Assembly: GCA_022494885.1 (NCBI GenBank)
Contig: JAGVSM010000444.1
Coordinates: 41,136-105,135, forward strand
From: Micrasema longulum
Lineage: Eukaryota; Arthropoda; Insecta; Trichoptera; Brachycentridae
Reading direction: 5' to 3'
DNA: 64,000 nucleotides
Made by a program: the position numbers and the translations under genes. Within the stretch, counting starts at the first letter, position 1, and each line of letters begins with the position of its first letter. The notes beneath the pieces were generated by a model, which had not been told where the DNA came from, searched no databases, and saw nothing but the letters and a program-made list of their open reading frames with translations. Positions 10,380-21,105 of this stretch are shown in pieces.

Positions 10380-10908
10380 AAAGCTAAACTGGCAGTGCAC
10401 AACGGAGTTTTAGTCCCAACACTTATGTATGGAAGTGAAACATGGAACTAGCAGAGGAAGGATGAAAGCCGAGTGAACGCGGTTGAAATGCGATCTCTTA
10501 GACGAATGTGTGGGAAATCAATGTATGACAGGGTTACGAATGATGAAATCAGGCGAGAGTGTAAATCTGAGACAAGTATAATTGATAAGATTAAGAAAGG
10601 GTCTCTGAGATGGTTTGGTCACGCAGAACGAATGGACGACGAGAGAATGGTAAAACAAGTATATATGGCAAAAATGAACGGCAACGTTAGACGAGGACGA
10701 CCAAGGAAGACGTGGCATGATCAGATAAACCAAAATCTTAAGTCTGGTCATGTCAAAAGCAGACAGAACCGAAGGGCACGTATGACAAGATGTATGAATG
10801 TGGAAGAGTCTAGGATTGTATGCCAGGATAGACGTGTGTGGCGGTCCATTCTCTCTGCCTACGCCTACGGGGAAATGGCGTGATGGTAGTAGTAGTAGTA
10901 GTAGTAGA
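10380..10908 (+). mobile_element. RTE-clade LINE 3' end with (TAG)n tail
   Basis: The frame from about 10389 to the stop at 10881-10883 reads AVHNGVLVPTLMYGSETWN, then a stop in place of Trp. It continues with NAVEMRSLRRMCGKS, RWFGHAERMDDERMVKQVYM, GRPRKTWHDQI, NRRARMTRCMNVEESR, VCQDRRVWRSILSA and YGEMA. This is the complete C-terminal region of an RTE-clade LINE, after the reverse transcriptase palm. A TGATGG end and seven TAG repeats follow, as expected for microsatellite-tailed RTE insertions. One internal stop and the 5' truncation make it inactive, but it is well preserved, so probably fairly young. Confidence 0.88.
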
Positions 10909-10909
10909 T

Positions 10910-11445
10910 TCCCATCCTTATATTATTCATTTTTACATATAAACATCAAAACTAGTACCTTGGCTCATTGGAGTATATTCCACCTGTCAATTTGACGAGT
11001 TGACTTTCGATATTGTCTCATGACGCGCATGTCAAGTTTGGAAGGGTTAAATGTGAATTGATTCCGAACAAGATCTGAGAATTGCATGTATGGTCATTAC
11101 ACGACGTTGCAAAGAGATCTCTAAGATATTTTACTCTGAAGACTAGAGAAGGAATGCAGGACAAATTCCCTATAAAAATATCTCCGAGGGGCGATAGTAT
11201 CCATCTTCAACCAAGTTCTTCATCATTTTACGAGATGGACAGCGCCATTGTCTTCCACCTTGACGAGATGCTGTATTTACTTCTTTTGCAATTTAAATTC
11301 ATTTAAAATTTGTAGAGATTCTTACGTTAAAATAAGTATTCATTAAGTAGAATCCTCATTCATGATTTTGTAGTCTTCATCTTGGTTGAAAAATGCTAGA
11401 GTATATTTTTAGACCCAATAATTACATTTTTTAATAGGTCAAATC
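10910..11445. other. unassigned DNA with a short open frame
   Basis: A 74-codon frame at 11082-11306 (+) starts MHVWSLHDVAKRSLRYF and shows no domain I recognise. Composition is less AT-rich than the surroundings near 11080-11260. No terminal repeats are visible. Confidence 0.25.
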
Positions 11446-12000
11446 ATTAACATATTACAACAGAGATGAAGAACATTTAAGAGAAGGTAATATAGAAGTC
11501 AAGGCATCTACAGGGCTTATGACCTGTCAATGGCTGGTTTAAGTGGCCACTTTACACACTGTGTAACATTCACCATTCTGCCCATATTTGAACATCTATA
11601 TTCCTTCAATTCTTTCATCTGTTGATGTTTGTGAAGTTAAAGAGCTGAAACCTTTATTTATGCGGGTGAGATTCATCTAATTGAATTATTTCACCTACAT
11701 ACTAGGCAATGCCTGAAATTTTTATTTTTTCAATTTCTATACTTCTTCATGGACCAGGTGGAATTATCAACAATATTTTGAGCCTGTCCAAATCCCTGCA
11801 GACAAGGACTGGATTCAACTCCCTGGGGCCATTTGACAGCCATTGACAGGTCATAAGCCCTGTAGATGCCTTGACTTCTATATTACCTTCTCTTAAATGT
11901 TCTTCATCTCTGTTGTAATATGTTAATGTAAACAGCTCCCCAGGGAGTTGAATCCATTCCTTGTCTACAAAAATTTGGACAAACTCAAAATATTGTTAGG
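11446..12000. mobile_element. foldback family FBa, near-complete copy
   Basis: The left arm starts near 11452 (ACAACAGAGATGAAGAACAT) and includes TTATGACCTGTCAATGGCTG. The centre carries GCGGGTGAGATTCATC and GGCAATGCCTGAAA. A second terminus block (CAACAATATTTTGAG, GACTGGATTCAACTCCCTGG) lies at 11768-11835, and the right arm runs 11835-11930 with GCCATTGACAGGTCATAAG. The outer right end CTCAAAATATTGTTAG is at about 11985. Ends are inverted, as in a snap-back element. No coding capacity. Confidence 0.75.
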
Positions 12001-12004
12001 TCAA

Positions 12005-14555
12005 ATCATTATTGAATTAATTAGTAGGTATAATTACATAAAGTACTTGATTGTATTGTAACATTTGAATGTATAATTTTTTATATTTATAAGAAGTTCA
12101 AATAACTGAAGATAGATAACATTATTTGAGATAAATTAGTCATGTTTGGAATCGTTTGATTCATTTTTCATCTATTTTTCCAAGTAATTTCTTCCAGTGG
12201 TAATTATATGGCATGCTTATTAATACAAATTTGCTGAGAATGTAATATTCAAAACTATTATTTATATTCTATTTTACGAACACGATTTTTTTATGTTAAT
12301 GATGGAAATGTATTTTTTAGACTAATTTTATATTTAAATGCAATTGGTAGTGTGAAATTTAAACCATTTTCCAAAATATTATCCTGTATTACTCTTTGAA
12401 GAATGTTTTATTTATTTCTTTTGGAAGTGCATACTCTTAGCAGGCAGTCCACAATTTTAATTGAGGTTTTATGTTTCTTGATTTGAGCTAGATCAGTAAA
12501 TGCGTTTGTTACGAAATTCGGCCATATAATAGTTGATTTATTTTTTAAATTATTATTCATGTACAAATAGGTATTTTTTTATTTATTTATCTATCAATTT
12601 ATCAATGTTATTTTTCCTCTGGCATTTACTGAATATAAACATATAGGTATAATCCGCTTGCAGTGGCGAACAGTGACTTTTTTTATAGGTAAGCTTTAAT
12701 TTTTTTCATAATTTGTACCTGCATGTACAAACATACATATAAGTAATCTCGCAAATGAGTGGAGGCGTATAAAAAAAAAGTATATCCAGGTACCCGGATT
12801 TTTTTTATGGTTTTGTGTAAAAACAACTTCATCTCTCCAGCTCCAGTTTCACCTGCTGGCAACAGAAGACGCAATACCTTATTATTTTTAATCAAAATAA
12901 TTTTAACCAACAACCCAACAAACAAACAACAATAAATAAATTTGCGTAATATGAAGGTATATTCTCCATTATTTTAAGACAGTACATGTGTGCAAAAGTT
13001 TTAAAAAATAAAATATGTTTAAAAATAAGGATAATAAAATAAGTATATTCATAATTCCTTTTGGTTTGGCACTGATTAAAAACACCGTATATTTGTTTGT
13101 AATTTACATTTTATACTGCAATTATTTAGGTACTAATATAAAAGAAAGTAAACATTCTATTGTAAGACGTCACTCCCATTATGCACACAAAAAAATATTT
13201 TTTCTTTTACCATATTTTTTTTTTCTGAAAAATTAAAAAAAAAAAAACAATAAGATTAGATTTAAATTAATTTATTTATGTCAAAATACATAATTTTAGC
13301 TTTATATATTACATTACATAACATATAATAACAATAACATTCATTAAAAATATTCGCAATAATATTGCTGCAACAAAAATGTCACGTGACCATCGTGACC
13401 GCCGCGCCGCGCCGCGCCGGCCGTCAGCTTCGTTTCCTTCTAAACTGAGAATGAATAATGCAAGAAATTGATAAAACCAAGCGAGGCGTCACTAGCTAAA
13501 ACGCGCGGACTAAAAAACTGGCGTCATATGTCAACAGAATACATCAAACAAAAATGGTCTTTAGGAAATAAAGCTCGAAATGCTACTCTCCAAATAGAGA
13601 AGCTTGAAATAATATCTGTAATCTGCGAGTGAACTTAGCAAGGAAAATATACGCACTGCGTTTTTGAATGTTAAAATACAGTAAACATTTTGTATTGAAA
13701 AATAAGCTGCAATAATCGGAACCGGGCAATGCGCTGGGTGCGCATTTAGCAGCTTATATTTATTTTTTGAGGAAGATATTTTATATTTTATTTATTCTCC
13801 TATAATTGAAACTACTATAAAAAATATTATTGGTAGTGAAATATAATGGTAAGCTGCGAATAATCGATTATATGGACGGTTCGCCCCTGTCCGCTTGAGG
13901 TAAATTGGATCGACCAGAATTCACTTTCATATTTATATTTATTTATTTTATCCTTTTTGATTAGAAAACCCTCATATTGTCCAGGATGAGTTTGTATTTT
14001 GTCTTGACTCATTTGGAAGTAAGCAAAATTTATACGGTTAATTTTTATTTAATGGCCATCCATGCCATGTTGGCGATCTTATGAGCATCTACATGCGGAA
14101 AAGGGCTGAGCGTTACAATATCACTCTACGGATGACTTTTGTGTGCACAAAGAATGATATTAATATTTTTTTTTACGCATTGTTTTATTTTTGCGATGAA
14201 TAGTTATTTCAAATACTGCAACGCTGCACATTCTAAAAGCTTTATACATGCCTAATGTTGCAATCGATTGCTTTATGGGCAAATGCTTGTTCCAAGAAAC
14301 CGATTTGTTACGGCAAATATGGTTATCGAATATGTTTCCCATAAATAAAATTAATATTGAAGAAATAAAAAAAACAATTAAAGCCTAAAACAGGAAAAAA
14401 AATACATTTGATGATAATATAAAAAATAATAAATAGCATATTTATTTATTCAAATAATATAATAGATTAATACATGATTCAAAAGACTTGCAAAATATTT
14501 AGATAACTATCCTTAATACATTTTCTCATTTCTTACTTCCAACGTCTGTCAAACA
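12005..14555. other. unassigned AT-rich DNA with one GC-rich spot
   Basis: No gene is recognised. The only compositional outlier is 13385-13430, a GCCGCGCC repeat ending in GCCGGCCGTCAGC, placed in otherwise AT-rich sequence. About 13500 onwards has GGCGTCACTAGC, faintly like repeat D1. Short open frames (12683-12925, 13015-13236, 13827-14012, 14160-14342) carry no motif I can name. Confidence 0.3.
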
Positions 14556-14561
14556 AATTGA

Positions 14562-14735
14562 GTTGTGGTCCCGTGGCTAGTGTCATGGAATCGTGGATCA
14601 AAGATCCGAGGATCGCATCCCACTCTGCCACAACTTGATTTCCAATTTTTAATTGTGATTTATTTACAACTCGTTGAAAATAGCAACCAAAATTGAAATA
14701 TTTGGGTAAATCATAAAAACGCAGATTTCTTTTAA
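14562..14735 (+). mobile_element. tRNA-derived SINE, family 1
   Basis: The head begins GTTGTGGTCCCGTGGCTAG and closes with CCACAAC, so the 7-base acceptor stem is intact. The B box is mutated (GAGGATCGCATCC). The body contains TTTACAACTCGTTGAAAATA and ends in TGAAATATTTGGGTAAATCA, shared with 1194-1350 and 17018-17186. Confidence 0.7.
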
Positions 14736-15489
14736 AAAAATCTCTCTTTTTCAATACTGTTGGTGTATCCGATAACAAAAAGCGCCCATATAGCTAAAAG
14801 ACACGTGTTAACTGACCAAAGATGTAAACGATTATAACACTGTAAAGCAATGAATTGTAATGTTAACTGTTTGCACGGGGAAAAAGCAAAGAAAAAAAAA
14901 TGAGCAGAAATGTGTTATAATAATTTTGATACATAATTAACGTGGGATAGGATGATGCAAAAAATAAACCAATATAATAATTATTAAAAAAGTTATTGAA
15001 AAAATATGTTGCCCGGCGGACCCTAGATAATCCCTTAGGCCCGAAAGGGTTATGCGCGTAATATTACATTCACGAACCTTTCATATAATAATACGGTTAA
15101 CCCTTTCGTACTTGAAGTAGGTAATCTTATGATGCCCCAAAATCAGTCATTTATTAATTTATAAATATACACGGAACGCAGTGCCTTTTAGCATACTAAA
15201 AATACATAAGTGTGTGGAAATAAACACTTCAAATAATGTACAGTAGATAAACGAAAAAGTATATTTTTTTACATATACATATTTAAATATAACAAAGTAG
15301 TTTCATTCAATGAACATGCTTACATATTGAGAAACAATTTAAATCGTTATGGGCGTATAAAAATCAAAATATGTTTTGTTAAAAATCGATTTTAAAATAG
15401 GAAAAGTAGGTGGTTCGGTATATTTTAAATCATCATTTAACAAAATAATATTTACAAAATAAATTTTATAAGAGGTTGAAGAAAAAATA

Positions 15490-15745
15490 TGCGCTGACCA
15501 TAACGCCACGAGGTTGACAATGCCTACTATGCGAGAGGTCTCGGGTTCAATTCCCGACATGGTTGATATGAAATATTTATTTGAAAGGGTGTTTTCACAC
15601 CATAATATTTCATATTACTGGTACCTGGAGCGTAAGACTAATCGTTTTACCTTCATCTAACCAAAAAAGTTATCAAGATACTCTGCAATTGGTGTAACAA
15701 TGCAGTGCCCTATGCACCATTAGGTGTGGAAAGGGAATATTGAAT
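15490..15745 (+). mobile_element. tRNA-derived SINE, family 2
   Basis: The head has the B box GGTTCAATTCC at about 15543 within GAGAGGTCTCGGGTTCAATT. The body runs ATATTTATTTGAAAGGGTGT, a CTGGAGCGTAAGACTAATCG block and TGCAGTGCCCTATGCACCAT, and ends GTGTGGAAAGGGAATATTGA. The same order occurs on the minus strand at 44608-44870. No protein is encoded; the short minus frame over 15339-15560 is coincidental. Confidence 0.7.
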
Positions 15746-15749
15746 GAAA

Positions 15750-16210
15750 TGAATTAAGAAAAAAAATATTTTTTTTTTAAAAATGACAATCCGTAAAATA
15801 TATACGTATACACAAAAATATACAAAAAGTAGAAAAAAAAAGAAATGAAAAATGAAAATTTTAATATTAATTATGGGTACATAACACTTATCTCACAAAT
15901 CACAGTTGATTTAAATTAACTAAAAGGGAGAGACCTGTACTAAATAATCCCTCGGGGTTAAACGATCCCCTAAGATTTAAACACAACTACAAATGCAATT
16001 AATTTTCAAATTTTATAAACAAACTTTCAACAATGTTTTAGACATCTGACAGTTACAACGTATTACTATAATATAAATTGAGAAAAGGTGAACGTAAAAA
16101 AATATATAAAGGTTAATAGATTAATTGAGAAGAATAATTTTTACTAATTTGTACTGAGATAAGTCATTTTTAACAACATGTAATGTTCTAATTTAATGCA
16201 TTATTTGTAC
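15750..16210. other. unassigned AT-rich DNA
   Basis: A- and T-rich runs with a small GC island near 15945-15975 (CCCTCGGGG). I see no gene, terminal repeats or promoter boxes. Confidence 0.3.
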
Positions 16211-16214
16211 TGCA

Positions 16215-16335
16215 AACACAAATATATATTTATTTATTTATTAACACAAATGAGTTTATTGTACATTATTTGAAACATAAGTCCCAACTCCATGGGACCA
16301 AAAGTCCTGTGTTGAGATAGGACGAGCAATTAGTT
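16215..16335 (-). mobile_element. LINE 3' tail
   Basis: The minus strand reads TTTGGTCCCATGGAGTTGGG, a short spacer, and then TAATAAATAAATAAATA as the terminal tail. The same 3' end (GGTTCCATGGAGTTGGGATT) occurs at 31415-31485 (-). Sequence further inside the element (16335-16600) has no recognised coding match. Confidence 0.5.
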
Positions 16336-17010
16336 GGCACAGACACATGAGTATATCATCACAAATATATGATCAGAAACATAAAAAATAAATAAAAAAA
16401 AAACATGTATATGGCACATCAATGTGGTAAACAGTAAACTCAAACATTTGGAAAATCCTCAAGGCGTTTCCTACTCAAATCCCTCCCACTAAGAAATCAC
16501 CAGTCCTTATAACTCCTTTCTTGAAAATAGTTTTTGCCCTTGAGAGCTTAATACGCTCTTTCAAAATATTGAACACTCTCGGTGCGATAAATGAGAGATG
16601 TCTCTAAACAAAAGTCGTACGGGTTTTGGATTTGACATAATTTATGCTCTGGAAAAACCTCGTATGGACATTTTCCTAAGACCTCTTCCTTATTGTTCGA
16701 CCAGAATTTTTTTTTTACAAATCTTCGTCATTATTGAGTTTATTAATATTCAGTTTTATTATTTATTTGCTAACGATAACTATCTAATAAATGTACGCTT
16801 GAGTCAAAACAATCCCCTGGTACAGGTACACAACGATATGGAATAATTTTACTCCACACAAATATTCAATTAATGATTCTACATTTAAGATGCTTAGTAT
16901 TTAGAATGAACACAAAAAATCTCAAAATCCTCTAGCTGTTGACGTTTTATCAATAGGATTCTGAACATTAATAGCTTCATCTTTGCTTATTGTTTTTTTT
17001 TTTTTTTGAA
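16335..17010. other. unassigned DNA, possibly the body of the LINE ending at 16215
   Basis: Contains an 82-codon plus frame (16598-16846) without recognised motifs. The stretch 16450-16720 is less AT-rich than its flanks and may be decayed LINE sequence read on the minus strand, but no diagnostic motif is visible. Confidence 0.25.
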
Positions 17011-17017
17011 AAAAAAA

Positions 17018-17186
17018 AATATTTGCGTTCTTATAATTTTCCCAAATATTTAATTTTGAGGGCCATTCTCAACGAGTTGTAAATAACTCACTATTAGAAA
17101 ATGGAATCAAGTTGGGGTAGAGTGGGATTCGAACGACGGACCTTTGGTCCGTGAGTCCGAGACACTAGCCACGGGACCAGAACCTG
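17018..17186 (-). mobile_element. tRNA-derived SINE, family 1, best-preserved head
   Basis: The minus strand starts GGTCCCGTGGCTAGTGTCTC, carries CGTTCGAATCCCACTCTACC as the B-box region and continues through TTACAACTCGTTGAGAATGG to AAATATTTGGGAAAATTATA. A- and B-box elements are both readable. Confidence 0.72.
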
Positions 17187-17619
17187 ATTTGAATTTTTTG
17201 CTAAAAGTAATACGTAAGCTTATTACACTTTGTAATGTATGTTTTAAAGTTTCCACTGTATTTTGGAGATTATTTCAATAAATGTGTACATAATTGTATT
17301 TTATTTGACTTTTTACTTTCTTGATTAGAGTTAAATGATCTTTAGGGATCATTTTATACTCATAGGGGGAAAATGATCCTTTTGTAGGGTTTTACTAAAA
17401 TTGTTTTAGAAATAACGTGTTAAATAATGGCACATTTTTTATTTATTTCTATGTCCGTTTTACTATTGACTAAATCCTAACAAATTTCATTTGACCATAT
17501 TTCATAATTAAGAAATTAAGCTTTATGGGGAATTTAGTTTCAAAAAAAGTATCTTAAACGGAGTAAAAATTACATCATTAAACTTTATGGAGAAGTTTGT
17601 AGAAAACGTTTTAAAAAAT

Positions 17620-17680
17620 ATATTTATTTAATTTTACAAAACGCCCAAGGGGCATTTACAAAAATTATACTAGAAAGTAA
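17620..17680 (-). mobile_element. LINE 3' tail with short hairpin
   Basis: The minus strand reads TTTGTAAATGCCCCTTGGGC, then GTTTTGTAAAATTAAATAAA. The same type of ending (TTTGTAAATGCCCTTTAGGC) lies at 62845-62888 (+) behind a recognised LINE coding remnant. The GCCC/GGGC hairpin next to the tail is probably the reverse-transcriptase recognition element. Confidence 0.5.
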
Positions 17681-17769
17681 AAACATAGTAAGTAATAATT
17701 TTAAAAATAAACAACACATTAAAAAAATATAAAAATATATAAATGTAGAAACAATAAAAAGCATAAAAC

Positions 17770-18610
17770 TGATTTTAATAAAAACGAACTACTTTGCATG
17801 ACGTCATTAGTTCTCTAGATTTCCGGACTGCGGTAAATCAACTGACGAATCAGCAGAACTGATCGAGAAGAAGGGGAAGAGAAGTTGAGACGTCACCCGC
17901 GAAGTGATTTTAAAAACAACTTTACTGAAAAAAATCATAGCGCTTTTAATATCGCACGCAACTACACTGGCTCAGTATCAGGCATAGAAGAAACATTCGT
18001 ATTCTATCACTTCATCACAATATTTTAAATAATCCCACTTCGCCTGTTTATCTGAGAGAGCTCATCCAACCTCTTTCACAACACGGACTATCTCTTCGTT
18101 CTAGTAACGAGAGAACCCTTTTAATACCCTGTCATCGCTCTAATTTTTTTGCCTCCTCTTTCACAGTAGTAGCATCTCGATTGTGGAATAATCTACTAAC
18201 TAATGTTAGAGACGCCTCGCCCCTTCTTTATTAACATTTAAGTCAATATTAAAATGTCACTATCTAAATATTTAAATGGTTCCGTTATCCTTATTCTTTC
18301 TTTTCCACCCCCTTTCCTCTCTTCATAGTATAATGTTAATTTTTAATTCTTTAATTAATCTTTGTTTTTAATTTTTGTACAAAATTGTAAGATTCAATTT
18401 GTCCATTAGGGTGTCCCAGAAAAATTAAAGCTTTATTTTTTCAATGCATACACTCTAGTTTTGTTTGAATGATGTCAAAACAAATATATATAAAATTTCA
18501 CGTAAATTGAATCACGGCAACCCGTGCCGACTTGCAATAAATAAAATACGATACATAAAAATTCAAATAAATATTTTTGGCTTTGTTTAATAGTCTATTA
18601 AATAAAATAA
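17770..18610. repeat. dispersed repeat D1, interrupted by a LINE insertion
   Basis: D1 blocks lie at 17790-17962 (GACGTCATTAGT, AAAATCATAGCGCTT) and resume at about 18550-18610 (AATATTTTTGGCTTTGTTTA). The continuous copy at 7185-7445 shows that the intervening 17963-18550 is an insertion, namely the LINE 3' end annotated separately. Confidence 0.5.
18031..18550 (+). mobile_element. LINE 3' end inserted in repeat D1
   Basis: A frame of 68 codons (18031-18234) reads NPTSPVYLRELIQPLSQHGL, then SLRSSNERTLLIPCHRSNFF, ASSFTVVASRLWNNLLTNVR and ends at a stop after SPLLY. The RSS, SF-VVA-RLWN and LP-like features are the typical C-terminus of non-LTR elements after the reverse transcriptase. A 3' untranslated region runs to a TAAATAAAATA-like end near 18545. 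The absence of any upstream RT shows 5' truncation. Confidence 0.75.
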
Positions 18611-18623
18611 CCACTGAACTTGT

Positions 18624-18938
18624 TTATTCGTTCACTAGAGGGTTAACTATGGACGGAAGTTTTGAAGTATTTCCGGGAAAATCAGAGTTTGTTAAAATAA
18701 TCGCATAACTCCACAACTTGCAGTTTGCTTCGCAACAATAACACCCCTGCACTACGAACCCTATGGGGTCCCTACCAACTGAGGGAAGAATAGGGCCGAT
18801 ATAAAGCTCCTCGCCAGTATTGTTCGACAAAACTTGTATCGTAACAACCCCTATCTTACCTCCGTGTTGTTTAAGTGCGGGGTAATTTACGAGATGCATT
18901 GATCTAATTACAAAAGGGATTGCCAGCGTGACGGCATG
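18624..18938 (-). CDS. unidentified open reading frame, possible exon or domesticated fragment
   Basis: The minus frame is open from about 18938, with the first Met at 18899, to the stop near 18624. It encodes about 91-104 residues including VTIQVLSNNTGEELYIGPIL, SVGRDPIGFVVQG and a CYCCEANC cysteine cluster near residue 55. It is visibly richer in G and C than its neighbours and uses varied codons, unlike the random frames nearby. I do not recognise the family. There is no convincing signal peptide or membrane segment. It could be a decayed mobile-element or viral remnant, an isolated host exon, or chance. Confidence 0.25.
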   Translation of the reverse strand, partial: HAVTLAIPFVIRSMHLVNYPALKQHGGKIGVVTIQVLSNNTGEELYIGPILPSVGRDPIGFVVQGCYCCEANCKLWSYAIILTNSDFPGNTSKLPSIVNPLVNE

Positions 18939-19169
18939 ATATAATTAAATAAGGGATGGATTAAATATTTTTTAAATTTGATTAAATAGCCAAAGTGTTA
19001 TGTATTTTATTAACAAACAATGAAAACGAATTCATGACACAGAAATATTCTTATAAAAAAAGACAGTAAAAGTTTTTCATCAATTACATGTAAACCCCAA
19101 TAAAATACAAATTAAATTAATAAAATACCAATAAAATATGTTTAAAAATAAAATTTACAATGTAAGTAA

Positions 19170-19800
19170 GAATATTTTTTTATTTTTTTATTTTTTATTT
19201 CCCTTTTTAATTACTTTTGAATAAAAAAAGTACCCCCTTATCTTGCACAGAACATTTTTTTTTCTCTTTCTTTTATTTAAAAAAAATATTTTACTTGTCT
19301 TTTTATTATACGAGCAAAAAAATTATGAGCATTTCTTGTGTACTCACGAACAGCAAGGGCAATCATTTAAGAAGCAAGCGGTGTTGTCTCTCCTGACTCG
19401 CGATGTCACACTTGCCATTTCCGTCTAGATTATGCTATATACATACCTTTTGTGAATTATACACTTTGTTAATTTAAGTCGATTTTAAGAATGTTTCAAT
19501 TAAGTATTACTCATTTATGCCAATCTATTAGGGCTTACTTAAGCCTGTTGATTGGCTTAAAAAAAAACAGGCCATGCCTTTGGGGGAATTTTTTGTTCAC
19601 TATTTTTACTGTTACATGTTTTTCTCTTCTTGATATTGGACTCAAATTATTCTTAAACGAATCTATGAAGAATGCTTTTGGGTTTCTTAGGAACATTAAA
19701 AACACTAATTTTTATATTACTGAAACAGCTTGAACTTTCAAATTAACCATTAACAATTTTAAATAAATACAAGTAGACATTTTCAACCAATTTTTTGAAT
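19170..19800 (-). mobile_element. LINE 3' end (C-terminal region, 3' UTR and tail)
   Basis: On the minus strand the part near 19790-19600 gives ESSSCFSNIKI, a VPKKPKSILHRF block and further decayed sequence. This parallels the minus-strand LINE at 49635-50285 (ESSSCLSTIQICVPYG and RNPKTFHTDSFKNH). A 3' UTR follows, ending in an AATAAAAAATAAAAAAATAA-like tail around 19175-19200. UTR blocks recur at 32140-32480 and 33700-33860. Confidence 0.6.
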
Positions 19801-20090
19801 ATTTAAACCACATAGATTGTCCTGCTCATTAGCCAAACATATCCAACACCCTCGAATCTCGTCATCAATTTTTTTTTTGAAACTTTTCGTTAGGCTGATA
19901 TCTGGAAGCATATATAATCCCAATTGAAGGAGATCAGTTGCTATGCTCCTAATTATTTAAAAGAGTGATATCTTATCCACTGTTTTACATACCCAGAAAC
20001 CGTACAAGTGCAAGTCAAAATTCACTTATTAATATGGCAATTCGCTTGCTGAATATGACTTCTGCGAATAATACGAACCTATTTTTCTGA
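19800..20090. other. unassigned AT-rich DNA
   Basis: Probably further decayed LINE sequence on the minus strand, since it is sandwiched between two minus-strand LINE copies. No diagnostic motif can be read. Confidence 0.25.
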
Positions 20091-20094
20091 AAAT

Positions 20095-20797
20095 ATTTAT
20101 TTATTTATTAACGGACATTGTCCATTTATACACTTTGTAGGATTTTAAAAAAACAAAAAAAGAATAGTTAAAAATATTTTTTAAAAAAAGAAAAAAAGCA
20201 TCGACAAATATGAGGGACATCAAGACAAGGTCTGGACTATTTATTTAGTGTTCTTTTAAATCGCTGTCAACTTATAAAAAAGTCCAGATCTTGCCTTGAG
20301 TAAACAGTATGACAAAGACGGGTGATTGGATAATTAAGGCCATAGTTTGCTCTATGCTGATCGATGAACATTACTTCATTGTTTCTCAACCTGCGAGTCG
20401 GAAAACGGATTTTACTTGTCCCAGTAGGTAATGATGAAACATCGATTATACCATTTAGCATGCCTCACCATATGGAATCAATATAAGTTCTACGTTTTTG
20501 TAGACTAGAAATATTTAACATTGACTATATAAGCATAAGAATAATACCTCTCTCTAGTCCAAGCATCCACTCTACTTTTCGAAACAAGCGATGTTGCAAT
20601 GATTTAATGTGATTTATGCCATTCTTACATGATGGAGACCAGACCATTGAGGCATATTCAAGAAGAGAGCGAACAGTTGAGCAATAAAGAGTTTTGATTG
20701 TACGGACATTAGTGAAATTAGAGGATATTCTGTTAATGAAGCCAAGTTATTTCAGTGATTTATTTACTGTTTTATCTATATGCTTGTTGTTTGTTAG
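20095..20797 (-). mobile_element. LINE distal region (thumb and C-terminus), minus strand
   Basis: The minus strand encodes HIDKTVNKSLK, LGFINRISSNFTNVRTIKTL, YCSTVRSLLEYASMVWSPSC, KNGINHIKSLQHRLFRKVEW, SLQKRRTYIDSI, GMLNGIIDVSSL, FPTRRLRNNEVMFIDQHRAN and YSRQDLDFF, with stops and small indels. This is the standard order downstream of the RT palm in Jockey/CR1-like LINEs. The tail TTAATAAATAAATAAATA marks the 3' end at about 20095-20115. The family matches 496-902. Confidence 0.82.
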
Positions 20798-21105
20798 TAA
20801 ATTTATTTATTTATAAAAGAAATCATTCAGTTTTTATATAAAACAAGGTACAAAAGAACAATTAAAAAAAGTAAGACCACACCAATTTATTATGAATGCA
20901 GGACGAGAGATGACAAATAATTGAAATTTAAAAAAGTAAAAATATAAATATTAAATAAAAAGTACATAAAAGGGAGAAGACATTGTTCAGCTCCAACTCT
21001 CCTTTCCTCCCTCTCTTTCTGCTTCCATGAACATTTAAATTTCTTTGTAAAAATTCACAACCAACAATAATTTATTCGATGCAAGTAGTAGATGTATATA
21101 TGAAT
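20797..21105 (-). mobile_element. sequence inserted inside the minus-strand LINE
   Basis: The LINE frame stops after DLGVVLN at about 21110 and resumes with NKHIDKTVNKS at about 20790. In intact LINEs these motifs lie only a few residues apart, so about 300 bases are extra. The insert ends with a TTTATAAATAAATAAATTTA-type tail at its minus-strand 3' end, as a LINE or SINE fragment would. No target duplication can be fixed by eye. Confidence 0.5.

Noticed and set aside
14562..14636. Possible functional tRNA gene
   Set aside because: The acceptor stem pairs, but the B box is mutated and the same head is found at four loci joined to SINE bodies.
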